Assembly (NCBI RefSeq): GCF_028389875.1
Contig: NC_084672.1
Coordinates: 4,501,501-4,565,500, forward strand
Direction: 5' to 3'
Length of the DNA stretch: 64,000 bases
Origin: Rhea pennata
Lineage: Eukaryota > Chordata > Aves > Rheiformes > Rheidae
The notes under the pieces are model-generated. The model did not search any database. It worked only from the letters and a program-made list of their open reading frames with translations, and was not told the origin of the DNA. Positions within the stretch are counted from its first letter, which is position 1; every line of letters starts with the position of its first letter. A program made the translations under genes and the position numbers. Below are positions 35,091 to 48,299 of this stretch, one piece after another.

Positions 35091-38000
35091 GTAGCTGGTG
35101 CATTTCAGGCACAACACCTGGAAAATATTTGCTAGGAATCATTTGTGAAACAAGGATGCAGGTTTAGATCAGAGGAAATCCTAAAGATCAGGGGCTAGAG
35201 AAAGTTTGGTTCTGGGATCTGAGCAGGGCTGTTGTGCAGCTGTTGATGAAAATCTTCCTCTGGGACATTAAAAAAGTGGTGAGGGTATCAGAAAGAAGCT
35301 GGTTCCTGTTCCTTTGCTCATCTGACTTTTCTCCCTAGTGGAGACTAAGCTGCCCCAGAGTGGAACAGAGGCAGGTAACAGGGCAAACTAAAGTACAGAG
35401 CAAGGGAAGGGATGCCAAATCCCTAATAGGCAAGAAGGATCTCAAGATGGATCACATCAGGGTCATGCAACTCCCTGTTGTGTGTGAGAGCTGTGAGAAG
35501 AAGGTGGATCTCTGTTATGCACATAACCTGGCAAACCCAGCTGGAACAGGACGGAGAGATGCAAGGCAGAGAAAGGGGATGACGCCATACGGTGGTTGTC
35601 AAAGAAAAGAAGGGCTTATCTCCACTTCAGTTTTCTTCTAAGGTAAAGTCCTTCTGTTTCTGGCTCTTTGCTGGCTCCATTGTAATTTATTTTAAAAGGC
35701 CTTTGGACAAAAAATTCAACATAAATCCCTGGCTTGTGATGCGAGACACTACAGAAGTGACCTATTCCCTCAACAATAAAGCAAGTGCCAGCAGACAAGA
35801 GGGCTCCTTTGCCACAGAGACAGCACGAGTCAGAGCTTAAGAGCTGCCCTTAAGTGAACCACCATCTACACATGCAAAGCCTTCACCCTAAGTGGGGAAG
35901 ACCTTTTAACTTGAGTCTGTCAGACATCAAGGGGATTAAGGGTACCATTTAACTCATCCCAACTTCTCAGCTAACAGTATCCTTGCATGTACCTCCACTG
36001 CTCTTTTGCAGCACCGGGCAAGTTCACTTGAGCCAGCTCTTGAGGCTTCAAAGTGAATGCCGATACCAAGTTACACTGGCCGTGGAGATGCATCTTGAAC
36101 CAGTTCATCTAACATAACAGGTTGCAACCGCACAAGGGAGCAGTAATAACCATCATCCTGCAAAGGTCCAGGGCTTTCTGCAGGATTGTAGCACATGCTT
36201 GCCCCCACTAAGCATGATGAGGGGAGACCTGCCGCCTTCACAGCAGAGCAAGATTCATCCACGTAGCAGCATCCCCAAACCCCAGCTTCGGCATAGAGGT
36301 TGCTCACAATCACCATCTGTTTCCAAAGGATGGTTTGTGCTGGGGGTGAAGTGAAACAAGTCCAGTTGTTGCATTTCTTTTCCCCTGTGGAGCAGGTTCA
36401 GGCCAGAGAAATTTAACTGCTACTCAGCTGTTTTCTGCTGACATCGCTTGCATTCTTCTGTCTTCTCAAATAACATTTGGAGCTCCCTGCCAGACAGTGC
36501 AACTTGATATATGCCCTGATGATAGAGGGTAGAAGGGAGAAGAGCATGTTAGCTAATATTTTTCCATTACAAATCTACATGGTCCAATCTACAAGTTTAA
36601 TTTGCAATAAAACCAGCAATTTCTGAAGACTGGGTTACTGAGTCAGAGCCAATGCTTGTACCTGAAACCTTTATACCCAGACTACTTTTAAGAGGTTGTG
36701 ATAAAATTAACATCAATAGTATTTCCACGCTATACCTTTCAAAACCACCCAATGAATTTTAAGCCTCAGACTCTTGGATCTGAAGACAAGATTTGATTCA
36801 GTTTAGAGCCTTTCAGCTGACATTCAACCACAGGACAAAAATCCTTATTCAACCCCAACGAGCTTTTCCCCTCCAGGTAACTCAGATTCTTCACAACAAA
36901 AAGGACGGTTTGCCTTTCATGAACCCAGGTTCCAGTGGTTGCCACCAACAGAGGAAAAAGCCAGCATTTACCACACAAGAGTTTTCCTATACTAATGGCA
37001 GGAAATACCGCAAATACCAGGATGAAGTAAAAATCCCGAGCCCCTCCAAATGCCACATGAAGTAACGAGGTAAAGGCTTAGAATTTCTGGTATTTAGAAG
37101 TCAATGCTCCTCTATGTGTTTGGAAATTCAGGGGTTTATTACTGCCTCTTACTCCCAAATGTAATTTGCTTATTTTTGCCTCCTTATCATGACAGCAGTG
37201 CTCTTAGAATTTTTTTACGATATTTCAAACATAAACAACAGGGATGATCACATCAGGAAAAGACGATGACACTGTTCTGGCAGTGCCCCTGCTCTGTAAA
37301 AGAGAGAAAAAAAACCCCTTTCTTTCTGCTAGGGGTGAACCATGCTGGGATACTTGGCTCCATCTCCCTGCATTTCTCTCCCAGGGCTAGGAGAACTGAA
37401 ATATGATGAGAAATTTTACTCTGCTGTCAGCTGGTCCAAGGACAGATCTCTCTGAGGAAAGGCAGTTCCCAAGGGACTCACAACTAAGAAGTGTTTCAGC
37501 TGCCCTGCCTAGCTCTCACCATAGCCATGGCCTTAGCTACTGGACGTGCAGCTGGAGCACAGTCCCAGCTCGCTGCGCAGACAAGGGAGGGCCAGAGCAA
37601 GGACGGGTCGTTGGTTGGACAGGCAGCCCCTTTCATTCCTCCCGCATGAGCCAGCAGCCATGTATTACTGACTATTTGTATAGCTGTATGTCCGAGGGGC
37701 TGCAGCCTGAATCCGAGTGCAGGCACTAAAAGCGTAAATGCCCCCAGGCTGAACTAAACCTCCATCTCACAGGTAAATATTAGGCTGGAGCAAGTTTCCA
37801 CATTTTATATTACTTCAAGATTCATCACCTGATCTAAATTATACCATCACTAATCTAAATTATTCTGTGATCACCTCTCACTCAAGGCATCCTGGGGCCA
37901 AGTATCACGGGAGCCTGACAAACTATACCAGCAACGTGAGAACATACCAGCGCCGTGTCCGTGCAGGTTCTGTTCTTTCACAGTTCGCTCTGAGCTCCCT

Positions 38001-40968
38001 CGTCTCACTGCCAGGCAGCTAGGTTAACCCGATACCACCACTGCTTCATTCCAAGCAGTCACTAAAACATCTCTTTGTGAGCGATTTCCAAAGTATATTT
38101 GACCGGAGGTGTTTTCCAGTCCTTCCACCCCTACTGGGATATTCTTTGTGACACCCGATACCCAGTTGCCTCAGGAATGCCTTACGGAGAGCAGTCAGCT
38201 TGGGGCTTCTTTGAATAAATCAGCTCTTGGAGGGGGTGAAACAGAAACATGACAGAATTTGGTCCCTTTTATTCAAAACACTTTATCTAGCAGTAGAGGG
38301 AGTGAGCAGGGCAAATTTACCCTTGAACAAGATCTTCTCTTGCTAGCTCTCCTTACAGCATTCCCAGCTTCTGCCCTTCACTGGATGCAGAGCATGAATG
38401 TGGGAATGAATCACTGCTGATCTTGGCAAAATACCAGTCTCCCTCCCTTTGCTCCAGCTTGGAATGATCCCAATTTTCCAAATGGTTTCAGTGAATCCAG
38501 TATTTAAGTTCAGTTATTAAAAAGTAGGGGGAACCCATAAATCACAGGATTTATATCAATGAGCTCCTTGATGCATTTAAAACAATTACTGGGAAACATA
38601 TGAATTTCCTAAAAATAACTATTTAGGTAAACACCAGGGGGAAAGCTACTGTAAAAACATAATGCACGGACAGTCTCATCTCCATTCCCCACCCCTAAAG
38701 GCAGGCATGGAAGACTGAATACTCTGCTGCTTGCAGCTGTATTAGAATTGATAATATGCTGAAAAAGCACATGGTTCTGATCATGTTAGAGCAGTATAAA
38801 AATTACGCAGTAATCAAACATATAACCTGTTTCAAGCCCAGCAGGGTGGCAATTTCCAGTTCGCAGGAGGTCATTTTTTCCACCATCCTAGTACAATCAC
38901 AAGCCATTTTGTGCGCACATTTTTACACCAGGCTTGTATCAATGGTGATATTGGCACACATATAGACAATAAGAGTATGAGGAACAGGTAGGAAGAGCTA
39001 ATTTAGAAATGGGTCAAAGGCGGCAAATAAATTCACCTTGCAGTCTGCACTCTGCCAGAAATTTTTACCAGCAAAAATTTTCCAGCCTCCAATTGACAAT
39101 GCTGCTCTGTTATGGGAATATACAGTTTTCTGGGTTTCTACTACTGCTGTTGGTATGTCACTAGAGCATGACAGTTTGTATAGCTTACAGATGTGGTTCC
39201 ACTAACAGCATAAGTGGGGTTTGCCATCTCCATCACAGAAAATATACTTTCTGCTGGTTAAATACAACCTGTACTGATGAAGCTTCATAGGAGAGACACT
39301 GGTTAAATACTGGCTTTAAACCAGTATATCAGAAATGCCCTACTGAATAGGTCAGAACACACCTACCATCTGACCTGAATTAGGACAGAAAATCAGGAAA
39401 CCACTCACCAAAAGTACATTAGCTCCAGGTCACAGGAAGCACCTGTGCTGCTGTGGCACCACATATCTACTGAATAAAATATCTACATGGCCACAGAAAC
39501 ACATACCCTCTCTGACCTTGCCAGCTCTTTGCCATGAGACAAAACCAACACCTGACTTACACAGATGAGGCAGTTTCTGTCGTTACGCCCAATAATCCTG
39601 CGACTCAGGCACAAATGCTCTGAAAACTAAACCCTTGGTGGTGCATGATGTCTGGGGAACATACCGAGAGATTCCACACTGCCCAACGGATCCCCCAGTT
39701 TGCAAATCCATGCTGTAAGAATTATACTGCCTTGCAGATGCTGAAGCTACTGAGACACTCCAGCCTGTAAGAAAGGCTCTCCACAATGCTTAGAGCAGTC
39801 TGAAACAGGAAGAGGGAGCTTCTTCACTGTCCCCTGCAGAAACTCAAGGGCATTTCTGAGTTTTGTCCCCTCACCTTCCCAATCTCTTGGCTTTGCTCTC
39901 AGTCCTGGATCTCCTCACATGCTTCTGTTGCTAGTTCCACAACCCCTTGCCCCAAGAAGAGAGCATTTCACACAAGCTTGCAGTTCTGGAATCCAGCAAT
40001 TCGCATTTCTGAGCCTCCTGCATTGCACCTTCCCAATGCAATAGCTCACATTTGCTCTATAGTCCTGTTAGTAAGAAGTTACCAGGGAAAACAAGCACAG
40101 ATTTACTTGGTGGGGGGAGGCATCCAGCTCCACCCAAACAAGCACAAACTTGGGAAGAGAGACTTAATGCAAGGAACACTGAAAACCTTTGGTTTTAGCT
40201 GCTTGTGCATCTGACTTTTGACTAGACTCTGTCTGCACAGGATTAGCGTTATTAGTACAATCCACTTAGGAAATGTCTGAAAAAGATTCAGCCACTGCAG
40301 CATGATGAGGGAAGATGTCTTGATTTAAGAACATAGGCATTACTAGAAAGAGGAAAAAAAAATAAAAGGGTCCCTTACTGTTCTGACATATCAAAAGGAG
40401 ACTAATGAACCACGAGTTCATAGAACGACCCTGCTCTTCATTGCAGAGCTAGGCTGGCCTTTTGTGTTAAGGATACTGAATAACAAGAGCAAGAACAAAT
40501 AGAAAGAACCCTTTTCCCCCTGCCCAAAGTAAATTTTGAAATGAAATCATTTAAAAAAAATATACCCTTCTGCCCTACTTTAAGGTCCACATATGAGCAG
40601 ATGAAAAGTTTTATTCCATTGGCAAAACTGAATCAGGGCTTTTGATCCTCAAAGATCTCTTAATCGCTTTGCACATCAATTCTTTTCATTATTTCAAACA
40701 TACTTGAAGATGACTCCCCCCTACATTTTTTTTTTTTTTAAGAAAAAAAATTTATGTGTTTGGACTATTTCCCAACTGACTGTGGCAGTATTTTGCAGGC
40801 AGCTGTTGGTTCTTTACTCACTGTAAGTTAAGACATATACATGTTGATCTGCATTAGTCAAGTCCACGAAAGCACGGTCTTCTGGTGTCTTGTTTCCAGT
40901 TTTGATAGCTCACAACATACAGCTTTCTAGTGCTTAGCAAGGATTTCAAGGAAGATTATGTGCTTCTT

Positions 40969-40985
40969 GGGGGGGGGGGGGGGGG
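40969..40985 (+). repeat. G17 homopolymer
   Basis: Seventeen consecutive G residues, followed by AGGAAG, in otherwise AT-rich sequence. It is not associated with a CpG island or exon. Confidence 0.9.
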
Positions 40986-43329
40986 AGGAAGTAGTTGTTG
41001 CTGGACTTGATATTGTTGTTTTCTAAAAGCCTGACTCAGAATTGGGATCTCAGTCACACCAGACAATTTAAATTAAGGTCTCTACAATTCCAGTAAGTCA
41101 AACCTACACCAAATCACCAGCTCTTAAACAAAACTCTGATAGAATTTGCAATAACCTTGGCCTTTCTAGCATCCCAGTAAGTGAGATGAGCAGAGAACAG
41201 TGCTTAACTGGACTCAAACATGGACGTTTTCAATAAATATGTACAGTGTATGTAAGTTTTTGATTAAATTCTTGCTCCTGGCTTTTGGCTCTCTGACCAA
41301 CTGAAAGGGTAGAGACACTTCTCGAAACAAAGACCACCCTTTTGTTCCTTGTCTGTGCAAGACTTAGCAACAAGCAGACTCCCAGAAATTATAATACAAA
41401 TTATAGACAGGAAACATGGGAGGCGGAGCCAGAGTTAGCTGGCTCACAAGCCATTAAGGGGGTTGGATAACATCAAAAACAAACTCCACCTGGAAAGCTG
41501 CATGTAGGCAGCAGAGCAACAGTTTAATGCGTTCAGAGCCTGAGGCACTGTTTAGCAAGTGGGTGGATGCTTTCTGAGCCAGCTTCATCTACCCAAATGG
41601 TGTCAAAGCCATTGTAAACCGCCTTGTTAAATTCTGGTCCCAAAGCAATGCAGAGCTGAAGGCTGGCAGGAGAAGGCTTCTGCCTGTACGAACGCAGGCA
41701 GACTCTTTGTTGCAGTACAAGGTGCTGATAACAACTGTATGCTGCTGTGCAGAAAGACCACCTTTCCCACTCACTCTGGTCAACACAACCGGCCCGAGAC
41801 CCTCTGGCAGGCAGTGAAGACACCGTCTCTCCTTCATGTCTCCTTTTCATTAACAAGAGCAAAGAGTGTCTTCCTGTTAGGTGTCAGGAGACCTGGCTTG
41901 AACATCTGCCCCCGTGCATATAACCATCAAATAACCCAGCTGCCGCAAGCCTCTTTTTCCTTGCCTACCCTCTTTTTCCAGTGTCTATTCCCTAAGGCAG
42001 GCAAAGTCTCTCACTATAATTTTATACAGTACCTAGCACAACAGCATTTTTGCTGATATTTGGACTTCCAGATTCAGCCACAGTAAAACAACATTTAGAT
42101 CATGGCTGTTTATTCCACCGTACCGGATGAGTCAGATGAAACGGAGCCGAGACCACACCAGCCATCGCTGCCTCGCGAGGCACTTTCCCGGCGCTGAACA
42201 GAGACGACAAAACGCATCCCTGTCTGACGCTGCCCTCGCGCCTGCAGCCTTCCGGGTACGCCACGGCGAAGGAGCAGAGTCCCCTACACCGAGTCCATGC
42301 AGACCTCGCACAGACTGCACGCATCCATCAGCAAACGGAGAAAGTACACCTGGAAAGATTAACTTTCTCCTCATTAATCATCAGGAGCAGACCACTGCTC
42401 AACCTAACGAGCGTGTTTTCCAGTGCTCCCCAGAGCACGAAGCTTGACAAGACAGGAATAAAGGGAAACCAGGGATTCGAGACACCTCCTAACTAGCTCT
42501 CTGTAGCAGCAATGCCAGACATGGCTTGACAGCTAGCGTGCGGCAGGAGAGAACTGCTCGTAAGAGCTTCCCGAAGGACACAGCTTCCTCACCCACGCAG
42601 TCGCAGGGGTTACTCTCTGTAGGTGGTTGCCATTTTGCAACACCTTCCCGCTGCTCAGTCCTGTATCTGACACGCGCTACAGCCAAGTTCGGCGCTTTGT
42701 GCGGATTTCTTTTGTACCTACACTGGTGTCTTGCTGCTTGCAGAGTAATTACCAGCTCTGCCCTTCCCAGTGCACGTTGTAACATTAAACCTTATTTTAC
42801 TTGGCAGCTAGAGCTCAGTTTTCAGGCAGCTGTGAGAAAAAGACCCCTTGGCTGATGCAAATAAACATGGTTTTATTTTTAATTTGTGAATTAAAACAAA
42901 CAGCTTGTGTTCCAGGCTGTGTACTACACATCCATCTCAATAAAACCCCACACAGAGCAAAAGAGACCTTCCGGCCTCTCTGATGCTCTGTGGGATGCCT
43001 ACTTTACTCTTAATATTGCACATTGATAAGGATGGAAACTTTCAGAAGCTTCTCTGACTCTTTTTTGCTTACTCCCCCTGGGAAATCTGAGGCCAGCTGT
43101 GTAGACTACCATTTCCACCGAAATAAAACAGTCTAGCAGGAGGTGGGAATTAAACCTAGAGCGTAGGTTTAACCTACAGAGAACTGAAACTAAACCTATG
43201 CACTAGATCTGACTTAGTCTTGTCCATGGTCTTGTCCCTCATGGTAACTTAAAGCAGATGTTTCAGAAGGTAGCTTTTTAAAGACCACCTTTGGAAGCTA
43301 AATCATAGCAACTGCAATCAGCTCTTACC

Positions 43330-43351
43330 AAAAAAAAAAAAAAAAAAAAAA
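43330..43351 (+). repeat. A22 homopolymer with A-rich tail
   Basis: Twenty-two A residues followed by GAAAAAAGAAAG. No retrocopy body or target duplication was recognised next to it. Confidence 0.85.
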
Positions 43352-46300
43352 GAAAAAAGAAAGTCTGAACGCCCAAGGAAGGAATTTTTATCCTAGCTAG
43401 CCTAATTGCCTATGGCAGCAGTCTTATTCCTAAAACTTACTGAAGCCTGGCACTGAAATACAACTTTGTGATGCCCTCATCTAGCAAGGGTTACAGGAAA
43501 CACAAGCAATGACAGAGAGACTGATGAAGTGTCTGCAAGCTGGCGTCATGGAGCTGCTGCTCCACTCACAGCTACAATAACAGGAGCAGCAGCAGCAGAT
43601 GGAGCAGGGTTGTTCAAACAGTGGAGCCGGTCCTTCCTTAGACATACGGCTCTAACAGCAGATGAAAACAACTAGTGAGGAGGTTTGAGGACAGCAGTCC
43701 TGGAACGCAGGGAACACATGTGAAAAACAAATGCGAGGCTGAGAGTGGCTCCTGTATCTCTTGTTGTTCCTGGCACAGCAGTATGTTGGATATACACGTT
43801 CTTTTTCAAATAGAACCAAGTTTGAAATTTTCACTCATCAGGCATTTCATTTAAACTGCATCCTGAAGACAGAGAAGACAGCCAAAAGGCTGAGTCCTAC
43901 AGTGTTCACATGTTGCAGTTCTCTGCCACAAAATAAACCCCAAAAGGTGAAGATGCACTGAGTAGGGACAAAACTGACAACCTAGATGTGCCCGCACGCA
44001 CTGCCCTACTACAGAAGGATGCCAAGAGCAGAGGTTTTTTAGCTAGGAGGGCAGGCAGGCTATGAGAGAACTCCAAATTTTAAGATTAGGTTCCCTTAGT
44101 ACATCGACTGTGTGGTGCAGATAAATGACACAGAACAGTAAAGGCACAGGACTTGCACTTAAGAGTGCTTGGTTCAGTTTATGTCCTTCCCATAGGCTTT
44201 AGGTAAAGGTTTAGGAAACATAGGTATCTGTTCCTTTGGGTTGGGTTTTTACATTTATAAGAGAAACATTATAACTCTCACCTGTTTTGTTCGGTTCAGT
44301 CCACTTGAATTGGTGTCTGTTATCAATGAAGCAGTTCAGAGTGCTTGTTTCTCTAAGCTAAATATTGCCAGGAGAAGCACTGCAGAATGGTGAGGGGTTA
44401 TGATTCTGACAATTGCTCTTTGATACCATATTGTATTACTTTGACTGGAGGAAAGAAGAGGGAAAAAAAATCACATTGCAAATTCACAAGCTCAAGATAT
44501 TTCTGTGTTCTGAAGCTGATCACTGCAATCATGGATTAGAGAGCTCTGGTGTGGAGTTTGCAGATATGAGGCAAGAGTTAAGAGTCCCTCCTGTGGATGC
44601 TCTAACACAGCAGGACATTGTTTCCAGGACCTCTGTTCACCAGCTTTTCCCATGTCTGTTGCTTATGGGAGATTTGTGCAAGAAGCCGTCTGCTGTTCTA
44701 ACGCAACTCAAATTCAACTCCTTTGGTGGACAAAATACAGTCAGAACAAATTTCATATCTGCTTCCCCAAGGTCCAGTCTCTCAAACAAAGGTTTGTTTT
44801 TATAGAGCTTGGGTTAAAAAGAAAGTCTTGGAAACGTATACTGAGTGGAGCAATCCTCTAGCACCACCCAAAACTAGCCAGCAAATGAAAGCTCGCCAAT
44901 GCTGTTAATTTGGCAGCTAGGGGGAAATGAAACCTATTGCTACCATCTGCATGAAGGAAACAGGCAAAGAAAAACCCTGCTGTGTGAGCTAGAGTTCAGA
45001 ACAGCAAAGACAACAAAAAACATGTAACACTTGTTATGCTCCCCACCTCCTTTTTCTCCACTGCTAAATGCTGCAGGACAATGATCACTCTATTCAATAG
45101 AAGTTTAAAACAAGACTCTTAGAAGTTGTGCAGGTCTCTCTTCTTACAGATTCTGGCACATTAGGGCCCTCCTCCCCAGTAAATCTTGAAGACAACACAA
45201 ATAGTTTGCATACTCTGAGCCCCACAGATGGTTTGGACCCAAAAGACCTTGTACAAACTGCAGTGGTCATGAAACCCATCCTTTCAGCTAAAAGTCAGGA
45301 TGTATCACTTTGCTACTGTCGTTTGTACTGCTCAGTTTGTGAACCAGAATAAACAAGTCAGCTTTCAAAAAAGAAAGGCAGCCTGAAAAGGTGCTTGATC
45401 TAGTGCGAGTCCTTTATTCAGGTAATTTTACCCCAAGGGCAACAGTGACTATAGTGTATGCTGTATGAAGAAAGCATTTCTCAATAATCTTCCTGCCATG
45501 GTGGGGGTTAATCTTCAATTGCTTCTATCTGTGGAGCTGGCCCCCACAGCTACACCAAGATCTTGGGCCAGAAAGCTGGCGAGAATACCTTGGTAGTGCA
45601 CCAGGAAGCTCCGGGAATTTCATTACATTTTCCATTCACCCAGCGTGTGTCCGGAAGGCCATCTACGGAAGAGAACAGAATGAGCATGCTGCCGCCCAAC
45701 CCTCTGGAGTTTCTCCTTTCACACCCACTGCCAAAGCACAAACACCCTTACCCTTGGCCAGATCTTTATACCAGCAAAAAGTAAAATCCAGCAATAGCAG
45801 CTACAAACTCTTGCTGTAACCTCTACTAACCAGACAACAAGAGAGGGCAAGCCTCTCTTCCTAGCTCCAGCAGTGCTGAGCACTGATTCTCTCTTGCTTC
45901 AAACATAAGTTGCAAGAAAAAAACCCATGCCACCGCTGTCCACGGAGCAGCATGGCTGGCATCCTCCCTCAGAGGCTGGGCAACCACTCTGGTACATGTC
46001 AAGGCTTGTTGCTGTAGCCTGGAGGAGCTATTCCTGGACCGGCTTCCTCAGCTGACCCTTGCAATGGTGCTGTGGCAGTCCAGCCTGTGCATCAGACTTC
46101 TTGCTTGAGCCCTGCAAGAAACTACAATTAGCAGAGCTAGCAGGGGTGAGGAATAGGGAATTTATCAGCTCTGCAGATAATTTCAGAGGGCACATGCAAA
46201 TGCAACTCAGCTGGATTCACTCATCTCCTCATGAGAGCAGATGTGAGAATATTCAGTGACCTTGCTGAAAACAGACTCATCTGGAGAGATTCAGACATTT

Positions 46301-47664
46301 GTACCAAAACCAAGAGTTCTTCCAAAGAGCACTTTTCACTTAGTGACTGCAAAATTCTCCTTACAAGCAAAGAATCCTTCTGCAAACAACAGATCACTAC
46401 CAGGGGCACAGGAAAATTCACCCCTGTGCTGAGAGGATACACTGAGCATTTCTGTAGGTGCCCCAAATAAGAGAGAAAGATGCAAGACTCAGGAATCCTG
46501 ACTCCAAGGTCTGACAGGGACCATTCCCTCCTTACAGCAGGATATTTGTCACCTTTTCAGTATGTTCATATGACCTGTGGGAGTAAAGGGCAACCAGACA
46601 GGCATCTGGCCCCAGACATTTGAACATCACTGCATACTAAGGAGGGGATCAGGGTTTGGTATCGTGCTGTAATTCACTTTATGCCATGCTCCAGGAGAGG
46701 TGACACCAAATCCCAGGAGTTCCCAGTGCATGAGCAGCCGCATTAGTATGTGCTGAAAGCAGGGATAGTTGTGGTGTAAGCAAAGCTCTCTGCAGCACTG
46801 TCTTAACTCCAACTTAAAATCGAGCTTCTGTTTCAAGTCAGATTTTCCCCTGATGTGCCTCATCCTGCCCAGAGACTAAAATAGAGAAAGTGAGAAAACA
46901 GACCTTTATTACCAACTGCAATCCCCACTGCCCAGCAACCAGCTCTGCACTCCATGTTAGCCTTGCATAAAGAGAAAATAATAAAACCCAACAAGCCACA
47001 TTACCCACAAAATAAAATATAGACAGCATAAGCTTTTATACAGCTCAGGCAGTAATCACCATGTGTCTGCAAGCTGAGCGGGAGAGAGCTGCGCTCCTTG
47101 TCCTGCAGACACTTTCCAGCCTCCGTTGCTGCTCCGACTAAACGCGCTGCAGTGGTGCCGAGGCAGGAGGTGGGCAGGCTGCGGTCCAGACAGTGTCATT
47201 AGGTAAGCGGGGGCTGCAGGCTCCAGTCTCCTGTCTGCCCTGCTGAATAGGGTGATCCCTTTGCAGGATTCCTGGGTTCCTACATTTATGAATGGTTTCT
47301 TCTGCTGGAAAGAAAACAAAAGCTAGTGGATACAGCGATAACTATAATGAAACAGCTACATCAGGGTTAATCTGCCAGCCTGTGTGCCTATGTGGTAGGG
47401 AACACCAGAAGGACTGCAGCTTGCTACTGGCATTGCCTACCATAATTAACTCGAAGCAAATCACGGTTACACCCTGCTCCATACACTGCTTTGAATTTCC
47501 ATCAGATCCAAACACATCTTAGACATCAGCAGGGATAGAAGCAGGCCCCGTATCTGTCTATAGCAAGACTCCAAGGGTCCAAAGTCCACACAGGACTGCT
47601 TATGTGAACTTGGTATTTAACAAATGATTTGGTTGAGCCAAGGTAAATAGGCAAGGCAGACACC

Positions 47665-48288
47665 ATGGAACGCAAAGGAGCTGTTTTAGCTGAAACTGAG
47701 GAGCACATTAGCCCTGAGGGAGAAGCAGAAGGAACAAAATCTCTAGACTTTATAAAAAGACCTGGTCTCTATAAGGAGATCCGAACATCTCCCCAGTCAA
47801 ACAGAGATACCTATCCATGTTTCTCCCACCCACCAGGGTTTCAACAAGGCAGGGCAAAAGCATCTTTAACTGTCTCTCATGCCTTCTGGCTCCCTACTTC
47901 CCTCTGGTCTGCAGCAGCCTGGGGAGCGCACACATCCCCAGGGCAGCGCTGCAGACCCTCGCTGCACGCAAAAGCCCCAGTGGCCCTGCACACTCTTGCG
48001 TGGGTGCAGCAGGGAAGCAGGAGAAAAACGCTGCTGCCTGCAGCTGCAGCAGCTGCCCAGGGGAGCAGCATTGCCCCTCGCTGGGTGTGTGCCAGGGACA
48101 GACTAGCACCCACCGCTGGACAGTCCCTGGGATGCCGGAGCCCCGCAGTCTGCGCTTCAAGGCGCACACTCAACCTCTGGCACACAAGCCTGCAATACAA
48201 CCTCCCTCGTTTCCACGTGGGACATTCTCTTTCTGTCTCCCACACTGCCCAGCGTAGGCACAACCTTATCCCACTTGTGGGCTGTTAG
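47665..48288 (+). other. Unrecognised 207-codon ORF with strong Kozak start
   Basis: This is the longest ATG-initiated frame outside the CpG island. The start context is CACCATGG, a near-ideal Kozak sequence. The first 40 residues are acidic (MERKGAVLAETEEHISPEGE...), and the rest is Ala/Ser/Pro-rich and low in hydrophobic order. Overlapping frames of 75-146 codons occur on both strands in the same GC-rich interval, which argues that openness is partly a composition effect. No domain, signal peptide or membrane segment is evident, and no family is recognised. Confidence 0.15.
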
Positions 48289-48299
48289 CTGGCCAAGCA

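Larger units (their letters stand above)
28800..47640. other. Long gene-poor stretch
   Basis: No exon with paired splice sites and a recognisable product was found. Contents seen: two homeodomain-motif-rich blocks at 34 kb, a small inverted repeat at 32.09 kb, an ancient palindromic relic at 35.05 kb, a G17 tract at 40.97 kb, a T14 tract at 40,726-40,739, a CpG-containing patch at 42.13-42.34 kb, an A22 tract at 43.33 kb, and a 9-bp-arm inverted repeat (TTAAACCTA/TAGGTTTAA) at 43,150-43,172. Confidence 0.5.
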
